From Linum tenue (lineage: Eukaryota; Streptophyta; Magnoliopsida; Malpighiales; Linaceae), in NCBI GenBank assembly GCA_946122785.1, contig CAMGYJ010000006.1, forward strand, positions 49,186,066 to 49,250,065: a DNA stretch of 64,000 bases, given 5' to 3'. How positions within the stretch are numbered: position 1 is the first letter of the stretch; each line of letters opens with the position of its first letter. This document shows positions 34,801 through 44,871 of this stretch, piece after piece. A program made the position numbers and the translations under genes. Below the pieces are notes generated by a model that had not been told where the DNA came from, did no database searches, and worked only from the letters and a program-made list of their open reading frames with translations.

Positions 34801-35047
34801 TACATTTTCCCCTCATTATTACATTCTTTTTTATTTTTTATTTTTTAATGAATGTAATAATGAGGTGGAAAATATAAATTTTTTTTTTATTTTTAATAAT
34901 TTTTTAGTTGCCACGTCACTAAGTTAACGGTCAACTTCGAGAGTTTACTGCCACATCAGCCAAAGTTAACGGAGTTGGACGGAGAGTGACCAAACTTGAA
35001 CGGTTTGAGTAAAGTGAAGTACCACCAATGGCTTTAACTATTTCAAG

Positions 35048-36557
35048 GGGTTAAAGACACATTTGGTCACTGAGATTACAAAATCGGGACATGTTTAGTC
35101 ACTAGAAAAATTTAATATCAAATTTGGTCACTACAATTACTAAAACTGGATGCATTTAGTCACTCGCCGTTAGTCTCTGTCCAACTCCGTTAATGAAGTC
35201 CGTTAAGTGCTGATGTGGCAAACAGAATTGCCTAATCAGCCATATATAACCCAACAAAAATAAAACCCGACCCGCCACGTCATTATAACCCACCACGTCA
35301 TTAAAACCAACCCAACCCATGACCCAACCCTACCCAACCCTTCTTCCTCCTTCCTCCCACCTCGGCACCTCCCAGGCTCGATTGAGCAACGCCGTCGACG
35401 AGCCCGCTGTTGACTTTTTCCTTAATTGGTTATGAGTTAGAGAGAGAGAGAGAGAGGGAGAGACAAGTCTTGGAATTGCGGGAGGAGGTGGGAGGAAGGA
35501 GGAGCAAAGGAATTCCCAACATCCCATCCCAGTTCGAAAGAGCAAGATCCATCCCAACATCGTAGTTCCATTGACGGATTCCCACGCTTCCATCCAGTCT
35601 CAGCCGAGGAGCAACGGAATGATGTCGTGGCTGTTTCCGAGGCTGAGGAAGAAGCCCATGAAGAACGCAGCTACTACTTCGCCGGTGAGAGCAGAGTCCG
35701 AGGAAGCCTCGCATGCATTCGGGGAACTGGGTTTGCTGTCGATCGAGAATCTGCGGAGGGAGTTGAGGGAATCGAATGAAACTAGCGACGCAGCATTGAC
35801 AGAAGTCGCGGAAACGAGAGCTTCGTTAGGCCCACTGAGGCAAAAGATCGAACACCTGGAGGGCTACTGCGAGGAGCCGAAGAAGGCTCTGAAATCCGCC
35901 ACGAGATCCAAAGGGCAAGCCAAATCAATCGATGGGTACTCACAAAACAACAACTCGAATCATCATCCATCCATTCTCCCAGTGACCGACGAAGCAATGG
36001 TGGAAGGGTCCTCCAAATGGTGGCCGAATCCAGACTCTCAGTGAAACAATTCTGCAAATCCCGAATCTCCCAAATCAAAGACGACACTGCCGATTCCCCA
36101 CTGATCGAAACCCTGCTCTCCCTCAATTCCAACCATCCCAAGACGATCCTCCACCACCTGGAATCCATAACCAACGACACGATGCACCAGGAGGCCTCGT
36201 AGGAGAGCGGCGGCGGTGGTTTTGGGGAAAGAAGGAGGTGGGAGGTGCCGAGGTGGGAGGAAGGAGGAAGAAGGGTTGGGTGGGGTTGGGTCATGGGTTG
36301 AGTTGGGTTGGGTTGGTTTTAATGACATGGCGGGTCGGGTTTTATTTTTGTTGGGTTATATCCAGCTAATTAGGCAATTCTGTTTGCCACATCAGCACTT
36401 AACGGACTTCATTAACAGAGTTGGACGGAGACTAACGGCGAGTGACTAAATGCGTCCAGTTTTAATAATTGTAGTGACCAAATTTGATATTAACTTTTTC
36501 TAGTGACTAAACATGTCCCGATTTTGTAATCTCAGTGACCAAATGTGTCTTTAACCC
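35048..36557. mobile_element. Pack-MULE nested in the outer Mutator-like element
   Basis: The 10-bp duplication CTATTTCAAG lies at 35038-35047 and 36558-36567, inside the right inverted repeat of the outer element. The termini are GGGTTAAAGACACATTTGG and its inverted counterpart. The inverted repeats extend about 280 bp (35048-35330 and 36285-36557), with GGTCACT, TAGTCACT and GACCCGCCACGTCATT-like blocks. Between them lies a host gene fragment (35619-36202). There is no transposase. Confidence 0.88.
35619..36202 (+). pseudogene. Captured fragment of an IRK-interacting-protein-like gene
   Basis: The frame from ATG 35619 gives LRRELRESNETSDAALTEVA, a coiled-coil block, YCEEPKKALKSATRSKGQAK, then TDEAMVEG. 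After a one-base shift near 36008 it continues AESRLSVKQFCKSRISQIKD and LHHLESITNDTMHQ. This order is that of plant IRK-interacting protein (IRKI) and its relatives: coiled coil, YCEELKKAL, MVEGFLQ, EARxSVKQFC. The parent protein binds the receptor-like kinase IRK. Here both ends are missing, there is a frameshift, and the fragment ends at a TAG before the inverted repeat. It is a transduplicated piece, not a working gene. The GC content is higher than in its surroundings. Confidence 0.75.
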
Positions 36558-36825
36558 CTATTTCAAGTGACCAAACTTGAACGTTTTTTGTAATCTCAGT
36601 GATCAACCATGCAATTAACCCTAACATCTTTTGAACACAAAAACCAAATAGAAAGTTTGTAAGAATGTAACTATAACCACGTCGACTTTCTTCCACTAAT
36701 GCAATCCAACAATTTACTTTTGGTTCGGCTTGGAAAACAATAATTGAGCTTTGCATCATCTTTGTTATCTGCATATGTACCTGCAACTATAAGGAAGTTA
36801 AGTTGGGGATAATCCTTGAAACCAA

Positions 36826-36827
<2 letters not shown>

Positions 36828-36884
<57 letters not shown>

Positions 36885-36900
36885 AATGATAATAATAATA

Positions 36901-36945
<45 letters not shown>

Positions 36946-36947
36946 TG
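36828..36947. repeat. Trinucleotide microsatellite (ATG)n then (ATA)n
   Basis: About 20 ATG/GAT units change into AAT/ATA units. The poly-Met, poly-His and poly-Tyr frames here are artefacts of the repeat. Confidence 0.95.
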
Positions 36948-36959
36948 GTCTTTGCAAGG

Positions 36960-38160
36960 TGCAGTAGTGAGTGAAAGTGTACATGTAGCATTGATTCAAC
37001 TCACAAGTCTTCTAGTAGTAGTAGTTTAAGCTACTCCTCAAATCTGGTCGATCTGTGTACAAAGTTGAATCGCAAATAACAAAGTCAACTGATTAATCAA
37101 TCAATGATCACAAGCAACCAAACTTTAGCTTATAGTAAAGAAGAATAATACACAGGCTCATATAGTCAACGAACATACCTTTTAGTCCTTCATCTTCTGA
37201 ATGAAGAGCTAAGGGATTACAAAATAAACCTCATAAACAGAGATTAATGGTCAATCATAATGAACAGAAGAAAATTTTCATTACCAAAAACAACCCAAAA
37301 AGCTTCAATAAGAACATGTTCCAATTCAGGATAATATGGATACCACTTCGATGAATTAAGAGCACTAGAGCCTTTACCACTACAAGTCTATACCAGCATA
37401 ATCTAGAAACCATGTGTTTCGGTGAGAAGACATTTAGCTCAATGCTTTTTCGACATCGGTTGTAATGGTTGATTTAATTTTCTTCATATCTAATCCAGCC
37501 AATTGTGCTCACATATATCATGTCAATGAAACCGGAATGATAATGCACAAACTTAAAACAATTAAAAAAGAACTTTAATAAAAAAGCTTCGAAAACGAAA
37601 AAAAATACAGATCAACGCGATACCTCTACTTAGCTCTGTCTCTATTTTCCTATTTGCTTTGCCGATGCATAATGGGACCGGACCTTCTTTGCGGGGACTG
37701 ACTTCCATTCCTCCTAGCATCTCTATTGCTTTCGCTAATTCTTCAGATAATATGAATAAGATCAATCTCTCTCAGCCCGCATCCAGGATCCGGTTTGTAT
37801 CCATTTGTTTTGCCTTCGCCTTATTCCTGCCGCCAATCGAAGACAGACTCTTCAAAAACCCTTCGCTCTCTCCCTTTCTTGGAAAATCCTAAATTATCAA
37901 AGTCCTTTTCCTTTTTAACTTCCTTTACTCCCCGCTTTTAACAAACTTTCCCCGCTTTTTTCACCTATTTGTTCCCTTTCTCATTAAAATTGTTAATGCT
38001 AAATTGCTAATCGGGAGATATTATTATTCATTATAGACTTGTGCCTAATCAATTAATATAGCTCTTTTTCTACCAAAAACAATTAATATAGCACGTTTTC
38101 TTTTTGGAATTTGCTACCATAACTTCCAACTTAATTAGTAATAATAATTTATCGTGATTT
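36960..38160. other. Intergenic, possible leader or exon near 37560-37890
   Basis: A minus-strand frame at 37562-37765 (MLGGMEVSPRKEGPVPLC...) lies downstream of a purine-rich stretch that could be a 5' leader, but it matches nothing I recognise. Confidence 0.3.
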
Positions 38161-38164
38161 GGAG

Positions 38165-38294
38165 AATTAGATAACTAACACATACGATTCACTCATTCAA
38201 TTTTAGAGTACAATATTATTCCTCAAAATTTGGTTCATTCAAGGTCTAGATATCATTTTATCACTAAGGATATGCGGTACCCTAGATTATACCC
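38165..38294. repeat. Partial MITE copy (right half of the 18018 family)
   Basis: The sequence from TTCACTCATTCAA to GTACCCTAGATTATACCC aligns with the right half of the MITE at 18018-18384. Confidence 0.7.
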
Positions 38295-38312
38295 ATATAT
38301 ATGGTAAAGACT

Positions 38313-38558
38313 GGATGGTTCTATCGCATCCTTGTGTAAAATCTAAGGTATCAGCTTAATTAGGAACAATAATCAACAATTATGACTTGTCGTAATATAT
38401 GCGACAAAATACATCCACCATTTTAGGGTTTAGGGTCTATGATTTAGACAACTAAGGTCTAGGATTCACTCATCAAGGGTTAGGGTATATTACTCGTGCC
38501 CCAAAATCCGGTCAATATGTCGTATCTTTGATTTACTCAAGGTACGATAGAAGGCACC
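38313..38558. mobile_element. MITE of the 18018 family, copy 2
   Basis: It starts GGATGGTTCTATCGCATCC and ends GGTACGATAGAAGGCACC, with internal blocks shared with copy 1 (ATATATGCGACAAA, ATCAAGGGTTAG). It is shorter than copy 1, so it has lost internal sequence. Confidence 0.75.
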
Positions 38559-38599
38559 ATATATATATAAGATCAATAAGATTGAAAAATTAAAACCAT

Positions 38600-39393
38600 G
38601 TAACATCCATTTATTAGAAATCATGATATAGAAGAAAATTAACTAAGTTTGTGCTCTTGGTCTTTTGTACCATTTCAGTTACCATAGTTTGCTGCTATAT
38701 CATATTTTTCAGAAAACAATACCTAATTGCTTGAATTAGTTTAATTTGTTAACTTCTTAATAAAAATTCCTTTATTGTTGAAATGCAGTTATATTTTTTG
38801 GGTGGGAAAAATTCAATGAAATTGGCTTTGGAATATTACACAATTTTACTTACACATTAACGTTTCGTAGTATTTTGGTTAAGTTTATAGCTACATTAAC
38901 AAGACAACTATAACTACTTCACATCAATAGTTACCAGCTGTTTCCAAGGGCTTAAACAAGTATGAATAAATTTATTTTTGTCCACAAGTTGTCCTTACTC
39001 TAGCTAAATGCATCAATTAGCTACCATATTCTAAGTTCTAACTGTAGCCAAAATTATAATAGCTAAAACATTATTGTTACAGTTCGTAAGCTTTAAATAA
39101 TCAAAGGACACCATTAGCTATGAACAATTCTATTTGTGACTGGAATGATCATAAATAGCTATAAATAGTTATTTACTCTAGCTGAACATGCCAATTAGCT
39201 ACAATATTTTGACAGTAGCAAAAACTTTGTAGCTAATAGGTTACATATAGCCATGGTGTATAAACTTTAAATCAAAATCATATAATTAGCTATAGGCAAA
39301 TATATTTTGGCTAGAATAATTATTAATAGCCACAAGAGGGGATTTGTGAAGCAACTACTTATTATTAGCTATGAAGTATTATTCGTATTTATG
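38600..39393. other. AGCTA-rich subterminal zone, probably of a CACTA element
   Basis: TAGCTA/TAGCTAT and GGCTATTA-type motifs recur from about 38890 to 39370. If the MULE and hAT at 39403-42915 are taken out, this zone joins GCTACAAGTACATATTGTTG and a GTAGTG end at 42940. Confidence 0.4.
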
Positions 39394-39489
39394 TTTTTGT
39401 CGGGAAAAAATCCCAAAGTACATAAGTTCTTAAAAAAAATTCACAAAATACATAAGTTATAAAAAAAATTCCAAAAGTACACATGTTTC

Positions 39490-39950
39490 ACATTCACCTT
39501 TTTTACAAACGCAGTGAATATAATCACCGCGTTTGACAAACACGGTGAACATTTCACCGTTTTTGAATAAAACGATGACGTGTACACCATTTTTGTTTAA
39601 AACGGTGAGTAACGAGTGAGTCATTCACCATTTTAATAAAACGCGGTGAAGTGCTCCCCGTTCTTCACGTCCACGATGAATGCGACGCGGATTGCTGATG
39701 TGGACAAACGCGGTCCATTCATCGTTTTAGACAAACACGGTGAATGCCCCGTGTTTGTTCACGTCAGCGATCCGCGTCGCGGGTCCACTCACCACAGCCA
39801 TCGGATGCAGTGAGGCGCGGATCGTGGTTTCCTTCCCATATCCGACGCCTCACAGCACGCCACATCGCTCGATCCCCGTCAATCACCATTCTCGATAAAG
39901 GCGGTGAATTCACCGTCTTTGTCAAAGGCGGTGATGTCCCCCAGTAATTT
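39490..39950. repeat. Array of TCACCGTTT / AAACGGTGA motifs, left arm
   Basis: The motif TCACCG(T/C)(T/G)TT or its reverse complement AA(A/C)(G/A)CGGTGA recurs about every 20-35 bp in both orientations. The mirror array is at 41850-42180. The upstream part of the PMD gene promoter lies next to it. Confidence 0.75.
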
Positions 39951-39975
39951 TGCTCAGATCCCTCCCCTCCCTCAC

Positions 39976-39983
39976 TATAAATA
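39976..39983 (+). promoter_or_regulatory. TATA box of the PMD gene
   Basis: CTATAAATAGA is followed by a pyrimidine-rich leader with CCAAATCACACCACC. It lies about 200 bp before the first plausible ATG (40186). Confidence 0.55.
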
Positions 39984-40185
39984 GAACCCTTCCCCCCTTT
40001 TCCAAATCACACCACCACATTTACACTTCTTTCTCCCTCAATCCATCCACTCTAGTCTCATTCTAAGTATGCTCTGTGGTTGCGGCTAAGTCCGATCTTC
40101 CACATCAGAAAGAATTACTAGAGTTATACCCTAAAGCCCCCGTCCCTTATAAACTCGTCGAACCTCTGTCCGGCTTCCGCCAAAA

Positions 40186-41708
40186 ATGGACGAAGAGGCT
40201 CTTCGGGTAGGTTTTTTGTTTTTCTTTTGTGATTTTTTTAGTCGAAACAATTTGATTTTGTGATTTTTTTAATCAAAACAATCTGATTTCATTACTTTTT
40301 TTTATAGATGGGTGCCGAGATATACGAGCCTCGATTGTATATCCATTATAGCCAAAGAGATACGAGGTATTTAACCGATCAAGAAGCACATTGCTCCCGT
40401 GCTATTAGGGATAACAATCCGGTAAATTGATGATTTATTTTGTTTTATTATATTATTTTATAAGGTATTATTTTGCTTTCTTTAAACTAACAAATTGGTA
40501 TTTTTCCTATTTTTTTGTAGGAATCACTTATTCCCGTCGTTCATAAAGAAGGGACCACACAAACTTGCCCGCTTGGCATAATCGGTTGGCGCCTTATATA
40601 GAGAGGACCGGGTTGGGTATGCTAAGGCATTTCATGCGGATCGAAATCGACAATGATCTGCTGACTACAATGGCGGAGCGATGGCCCTCAAAGACCGCGA
40701 TCCTCACCAGGCTGCCGATTTCTGGAGAGGCCATCATTGGGAGCACTACCAAACCCGAAGGAGGTTGGGGGCCGCTCATTCGTGATCGTTTGGGCTTTGA
40801 CATGCCGACCACCATAGCAATTCAAGGACGAGGGCATCCACCATTGAATGCGGGACAAGTGTCGGTCCCGTGGCTCGTTACTCACATCCAAAATGAGGTG
40901 GTCATTGACAACAAGACACCGGAAGATCAAGTGGAGCGCTATGCACGCATCTACCTCATTGGTTTGGTCGGTGGATTTCTGTTTCCTGACAAGTCAAACC
41001 GGTGGATTCAAGGCATATGGTTGCCATTGCTACTTGGTGATTGAGACGCAATAGGGGAAAAGAGTTGGGGATCGGCCGTGTTAGTTGGCGTATACCGAGA
41101 GCTGTGTACTTGCTCGAAGGTGGGAGCGAAACAAGCTGGTGCTGCGATGTTCATCCTCCAGCTCTGCGTATGGGAGCATCTTCCAATGTTCGCACCTCAA
41201 GACCCACGTCCATACCAGAGAGCAGATGATGGTCTACACTTTGTGCAAAATCCCCCCTACGGTGTCAAGTAAGTTCATTCCGTACTTAGTCTAATTTAAA
41301 TTTATTCCAATGCTTAGCTAGATTTAAATTAAATTTATTCCGTACTTAGCCTAATTTAAATTTATTCCATGCTTAGCTATATTTAAATTAATTTTATTCC
41401 GTACTTAGCCTAATTTATATTTATTTCATGCTTAGCTATATTTCAATTAAATTTATTTCGTACTTAGCCTAATTTAAATTTATTCCATGCTTAGCTATAT
41501 TTCAATTAAATTTATTCCTTACTTAGCCTAATTTAAATTTATTCCATGCTTAGCTATATTTCAATTAAATTTGTTCCGTACTTAGCCTAATTTAAATTTA
41601 TTCCATACTCTTACTTACAAGGTGGATAGGAGCAAATACAAACGACCATCAACCTGAGCACTCTTTACTGTTTTATCGTTCTGAGTTAGATAAGCCATCG
41701 TGGAACCA
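40186..41708 (+). pseudogene. Plant mobile domain (PMD, MAIN/MAIL-like) pseudogene
   Basis: Exons inferred: 40186-40206, 40308-40421, from 40521 to about 41270 and about 41621-41708. The core frame from 40565 reads PYIERTGLGMLRHFMRIEID, LTTMAERWPSK, YARIYLIGLVGGFLFPDKSN, WLPLLLGD, then an in-frame TGA at 41042-41044, then SWGSAVLVGVYRELC, AAMFILQLCVWEHLPMFAP. After the intron come WIGANTN and LFYRSELD. This is the PMD ('aminotransferase-like plant mobile domain') of MAIN/MAIL1 proteins, in order. The frame entering exon 3 (phase 0) does not match the core frame, so a frameshift also exists before 40590. One nonsense codon plus a frameshift make it a pseudogene. PMD genes are common cargo of plant transposons; host members act in silencing and cell-division maintenance. 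Confidence 0.75.
41279..41615. repeat. 59-bp minisatellite in a PMD intron, about 5.7 copies
   Basis: The unit is TTCCGTACTTAGCCTAATTT then AAATTTATTCCATGCTTAGC then TATATTTCAATTAAATTTA. It lies between the donor (GTCAAG|TAAGTT region) and the acceptor before 41621. Confidence 0.9.
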
Positions 41709-41849
41709 GGTAATTATGCTTTATCATATTTTAACAATATAAATTCTTTCAATGTATGTTGCTCAGTTTTGGTTGCTGAAATTTGAAGAGGGAGAGGGAT
41801 TACGTTAGTACAACAGCTGGTGGGAGTGGTATATAAAGGAAAATCGGCT

Positions 41850-42180
41850 AGCATTCACCGTTTTTGTCTCAAACGGTGAACAACATCACCGCGTTTGTCT
41901 CAAACGGTGAAGATTAGGTGGGAAACGTGGGAAACAATCACCGCCTTAACCTAGAGCGGTGAAGATGTTCCCCGCTTTGCCCTTAAACGGTGACGTGTTC
42001 ACCGCTTTTAATTTACACGGCGATGTCTTCACCGTTTTTGTTTTACGCGATGAGCACTTCACCGCTTTAAGCAAAGACGGTGAACACATCATCGTTTTAT
42101 TCAAAAACGGTGAAATGTTCACCGCCTTTGACAAACGCGGTGATTAGATTCACTACGTTTGTCAAAAACGGTGAATGTGA
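41850..42180. repeat. Array of TCACCGTTT / AAACGGTGA motifs, right arm
   Basis: At least a dozen copies in both orientations mirror the left arm. The outermost part (42110-42180) is the inverted repeat of 39490-39560. Confidence 0.8.
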
Positions 42181-42281
42181 AACATGTGTACTTTTGGAAT
42201 TTTTTTTATAACTTATGTATTTTGGGAATTTTTTTTAAAAACTAGTGTACTTTGGAATTTTTTCCTTTTTGTCGCTACAAG

Positions 42282-42915
42282 CAATGTCAAAATCGCGCTT
42301 TAAAACTTAAAAACTTTCGGTTTTACGCTTCTAGGTCACCAAAACGCTTTCGTTTCTATGTAAAAACTTTAGTGTATAAAATCAGAATAAATTGCGCTTT
42401 AAAACTTAAAAATTTACGCTTTTACGCTTCTAGTTCACTAAAACGCTTTACATTTTTACGCTTTTACTTCACTGAATGATTATTCCTTTCATGAAATTAA
42501 TTATAAAAAATATATTTTAAAAATAAATCACAGACAATATGATACGTTTAAGGTTAAAAGATACATATCAGATACTTTGATGCATTCTGAACTTCAATAA
42601 AGTAATCTAATTCACCGTCTAGGCTCTTCTCAAATTCATTAGCATGGAGGGGAAGGTGGCTTCTTGATAAGATTTATATTTATGAACTTATTATTAAGAG
42701 GCTATAAGTTGCTCTACTTTAGACATGAATTGCAGGTATTTATTAACTTATCTAAATTTTGTGCACTCATATTTTTCAATTTATATGTCGTACTTAACAT
42801 ATTTTTAGTTCTTTTACGGTATGCATAAAAAACTTACGCTTTTACGCTTTAATTCTACGCTTTACAATTTTACCCATTTCCGCTTCTAGGTAGAATCGCG
42901 CTTTTGACTGCATTG
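42282..42915. mobile_element. Small hAT-type element
   Basis: The 8-bp duplication GCTACAAG lies at 42274-42281 and 42916-42923. The ends CAATGTCAAAATCGCGC and the inverted CAATGCAGTCAAAAGCGCG share an imperfect inverted repeat. Subterminal TTTTACGCTT and CGCTTTAAAAC motifs recur. No ORF of note. Confidence 0.7.
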
Positions 42916-42923
42916 GCTACAAG

Positions 42924-42940
42924 TACATATTGTTGTAGTG
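42924..42940. mobile_element. Right terminus of a CACTA-like element
   Basis: On the minus strand the end reads CACTACAACAATATG, the CACTA signature. The left terminus was not found (a 3-bp TCG duplication would be expected), so the element is probably truncated on that side or its left end has diverged. Confidence 0.4.
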
Positions 42941-42943
42941 TCG

Positions 42944-44028
42944 CGGGTAAGGGGCAACCATGATAGCAAATCATTTTAATAAAACTCATACTGTTAACCA
43001 ATAGTGTTATAACGATTAACTGTTGAGCCATAAACTACTAACTTTTATTTTATCAAACTAATTTTTTTATCTTCTTAAGCAACTAATTGTAAATATAAAT
43101 AAAATCCATGGAAGAAAAGAAAGAAGAAGAAAGCAAAATTAGAAGTAGAACATTGAGAAGAAAGCTTATGGAAATAAATAAAAGAAGATTAAAAAAACCA
43201 ATCCAAATCCACCTCCATCTCCCACGCAAAAGCCATATATGTGATAAAGTGTTCATCCGGTCAGCCAAATAAATGAAAGCAGTCATATTAGCATAACCCT
43301 TATGCTACAATAACACACTTTCAACTTTAATTAGTATTAAGGATAGTGTTTTTACACTTGATATGTTTGGATATTGTTTAGATATTTTCAGACTAAGCTA
43401 TCATAGAGGATCATAATGTACGTTCTTTAAAGATCAAGACCGAAAATAACAAGCAAGAAACTCACTTGGACTAGCGCAAAAATAATTGGTGTTCCAATGT
43501 GGGATCATAAGCCATTTTTTAGGTTTTATTTTTCAAAGTAGGAGAAGGGTGAGTTTTGCTTCCAACGATCGGAAAAATTCTCGTTGACAAGATTCGAATG
43601 GTAGAGGTTTTCTTATGGGTGCATGCTTTAAATTTATAGATCGAAGCGCACTCTCTAATCAATCCTAACAAGGGCAAGTATAACCAAGTTAGAAATTTTG
43701 TAAATTGGTTCGGTCGTATTCCAAGGGTCACGGTTTCCTAGGCTACTAAGGCTCGGTCATCATCTAAAAACAATGAAATCAACTAGATAATCACATTCAT
43801 TCATAAAAATCCCAAAATATCCATACATTACATAATAGCCCTATAATTATGATTTTACGATTTAAACCCCTAGTACATTGGGAGGTCATCCCATGTAGGG
43901 GAGAGGGAGAAGGAAAGTCATACAAAGAGAAAAATTACAAGAAAAACTGAACAAAGTAAACGGCCGTAAGACATCCTAAAGAAGATCTCGGCTAACCTTA
44001 TGAGCCACTTACCCGTCCGACACTCGTG
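42944..44028. other. AT-rich intergenic sequence; right edge part of an interrupted ORF
   Basis: No gene is recognised at 42944-44000. Positions 44013-44033 (minus strand) continue an ORF from beyond the copia insertion and end in a GGTAAGTGG donor. Confidence 0.4.
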
Positions 44029-44033
44029 GAATC

Positions 44034-44302
44034 TGTTAGAAGTATTGTGTAGTCAATTGTAATTAGCCTTTAATTCTGGGGTTAAGTATTGATTAATTAT
44101 CTATTGGAGCTCGAGATAGGGTTTACACGGCCAAAGTATTTATATGTTGATTAGCCGTATTTGTAACTCAAGGATTCTCGATGAATACAATTGACTCCGA
44201 GAGGTTGCTCCTTTCCGTGGATTAGTCTCAACAATACTTTGAGGATACCACGTAAATCAGTGTGTTTGTGTTTATGTTCCTTCTCCGATTTTGTGTTTAA
44301 CA
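44034..44302 (+). repeat. 5' LTR of the outer copia element
   Basis: 269 bp, TG..CA ends, with the same length as the 3' LTR at 53756-54024. Confidence 0.9.
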
Positions 44303-44314
44303 TGGTATCAGAGC
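44303..44314 (+). other. Primer-binding site, outer copia
   Basis: TGGTATCAGAGC, complementary to the 3' end of initiator tRNA-Met, lies immediately after the 5' LTR. Confidence 0.9.
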
Positions 44315-44427
44315 ATCTCCTTTGATCAGGGTTTTTATCGCGCCAGTTTCTGGGTTCGTCGCGTTTCGGGGTGTGCGGCTGCTGGCTGTTAGTTCTTCTT
44401 CTGGATTTTCTGTCTTGGTGGGTGATT

Positions 44428-44836
44428 TATCAACTGAATTGGAAGAAGCTGAAGTTCTGCAGAAGTGAAGATTGGACTGCAGATTCGAATGATGAAGAAA
44501 CCTCACCCAGAAACGTTTCGTTTCTGGGTTCCCTCCACTCGACGTTTAAATGAAGAAGCAAAGCGACGACGTACTGGCAAAGCGACGGCGTAATGGAGCT
44601 TTGGAGTTTTACCGTTGGAGTGGACTTACCGTGGCAAACGAGAGATGGACACGTGTTGTTTTACCATTTAGCATTTTCATATTTCTGTTTTGTATTTCCG
44701 TTTTTACTGTTTCGTGAAGAACACATTTCTCTTGGAGTATAAATACAATTCGCAGGAGATCCGCTGCTCCTTGCGCGTTCCCCATTTTGTGCCGCATTCT
44801 TCTTCTTCCTCTAACCCTAGCTCAGCTAGTTTGATA
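44428..44836 (+). repeat. 5' LTR of the inner copia element
   Basis: A TATAAATA box lies at about 44738-44745 (GAGTATAAATACAATTCG). Identity to the 3' LTR is above 99%. Confidence 0.9.
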
Positions 44837-44848
44837 TGGTATCAGAGC
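44837..44848 (+). other. Primer-binding site, inner copia
   Basis: TGGTATCAGAGC directly follows the LTR, complementary to initiator tRNA-Met. Confidence 0.9.
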
Positions 44849-44871
44849 GGTTACTGATCCAGTAACCTTCC

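Larger units (their letters stand above)
34172..36621. mobile_element. Mutator-like element with long inverted repeats (outer of a nested pair)
   Basis: The 10-bp duplication TAACATCTTT lies at 34162-34171 and 36622-36631. The termini are GGGTTAATTGCATGGTTG and its inverted counterpart CAACCATGCAATTAACCC. The inverted repeats run about 270 bp (34172-34440 against 34840-35047 plus 36568-36621), the right one being split by the inner element. Both contain GGTCACT, CCGTCCAACTCCGTTAAC and GTTAACGGTC. No transposase is present. The interior (34440-34800) has a plus-strand ORF of unknown nature. Confidence 0.85.
39403..42265. mobile_element. Mutator-like element carrying a plant-mobile-domain gene
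   Basis: The 9-bp duplication TTTTTGTCG lies at 39394-39402 and 42266-42274. The termini GGAAAAAATCCCAAAGTAC and the inverted GTACTTTGGAATTTTTTCC begin long inverted repeats. The two ends match with few differences through TTATAAAAAAAATTCC, AAAGTACACATGTTTCACA and a following array of CACCG(T/C)TTT motifs, at least 200 bp. The interior holds a plus-strand PMD gene with its own TATA box but no MURA-type transposase. Confidence 0.82.

Noticed and set aside
36787..37029. Poly-His, poly-Tyr, poly-Met and poly-Ile ORFs on both strands
   Set aside because: They are translations of a trinucleotide microsatellite, not genes.
37376..37400. CACTACAAG as the left end of the CACTA whose right end is at 42940
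   Set aside because: The preceding TAC does not match the TCG after 42940, and the following sequence does not mirror the right end.
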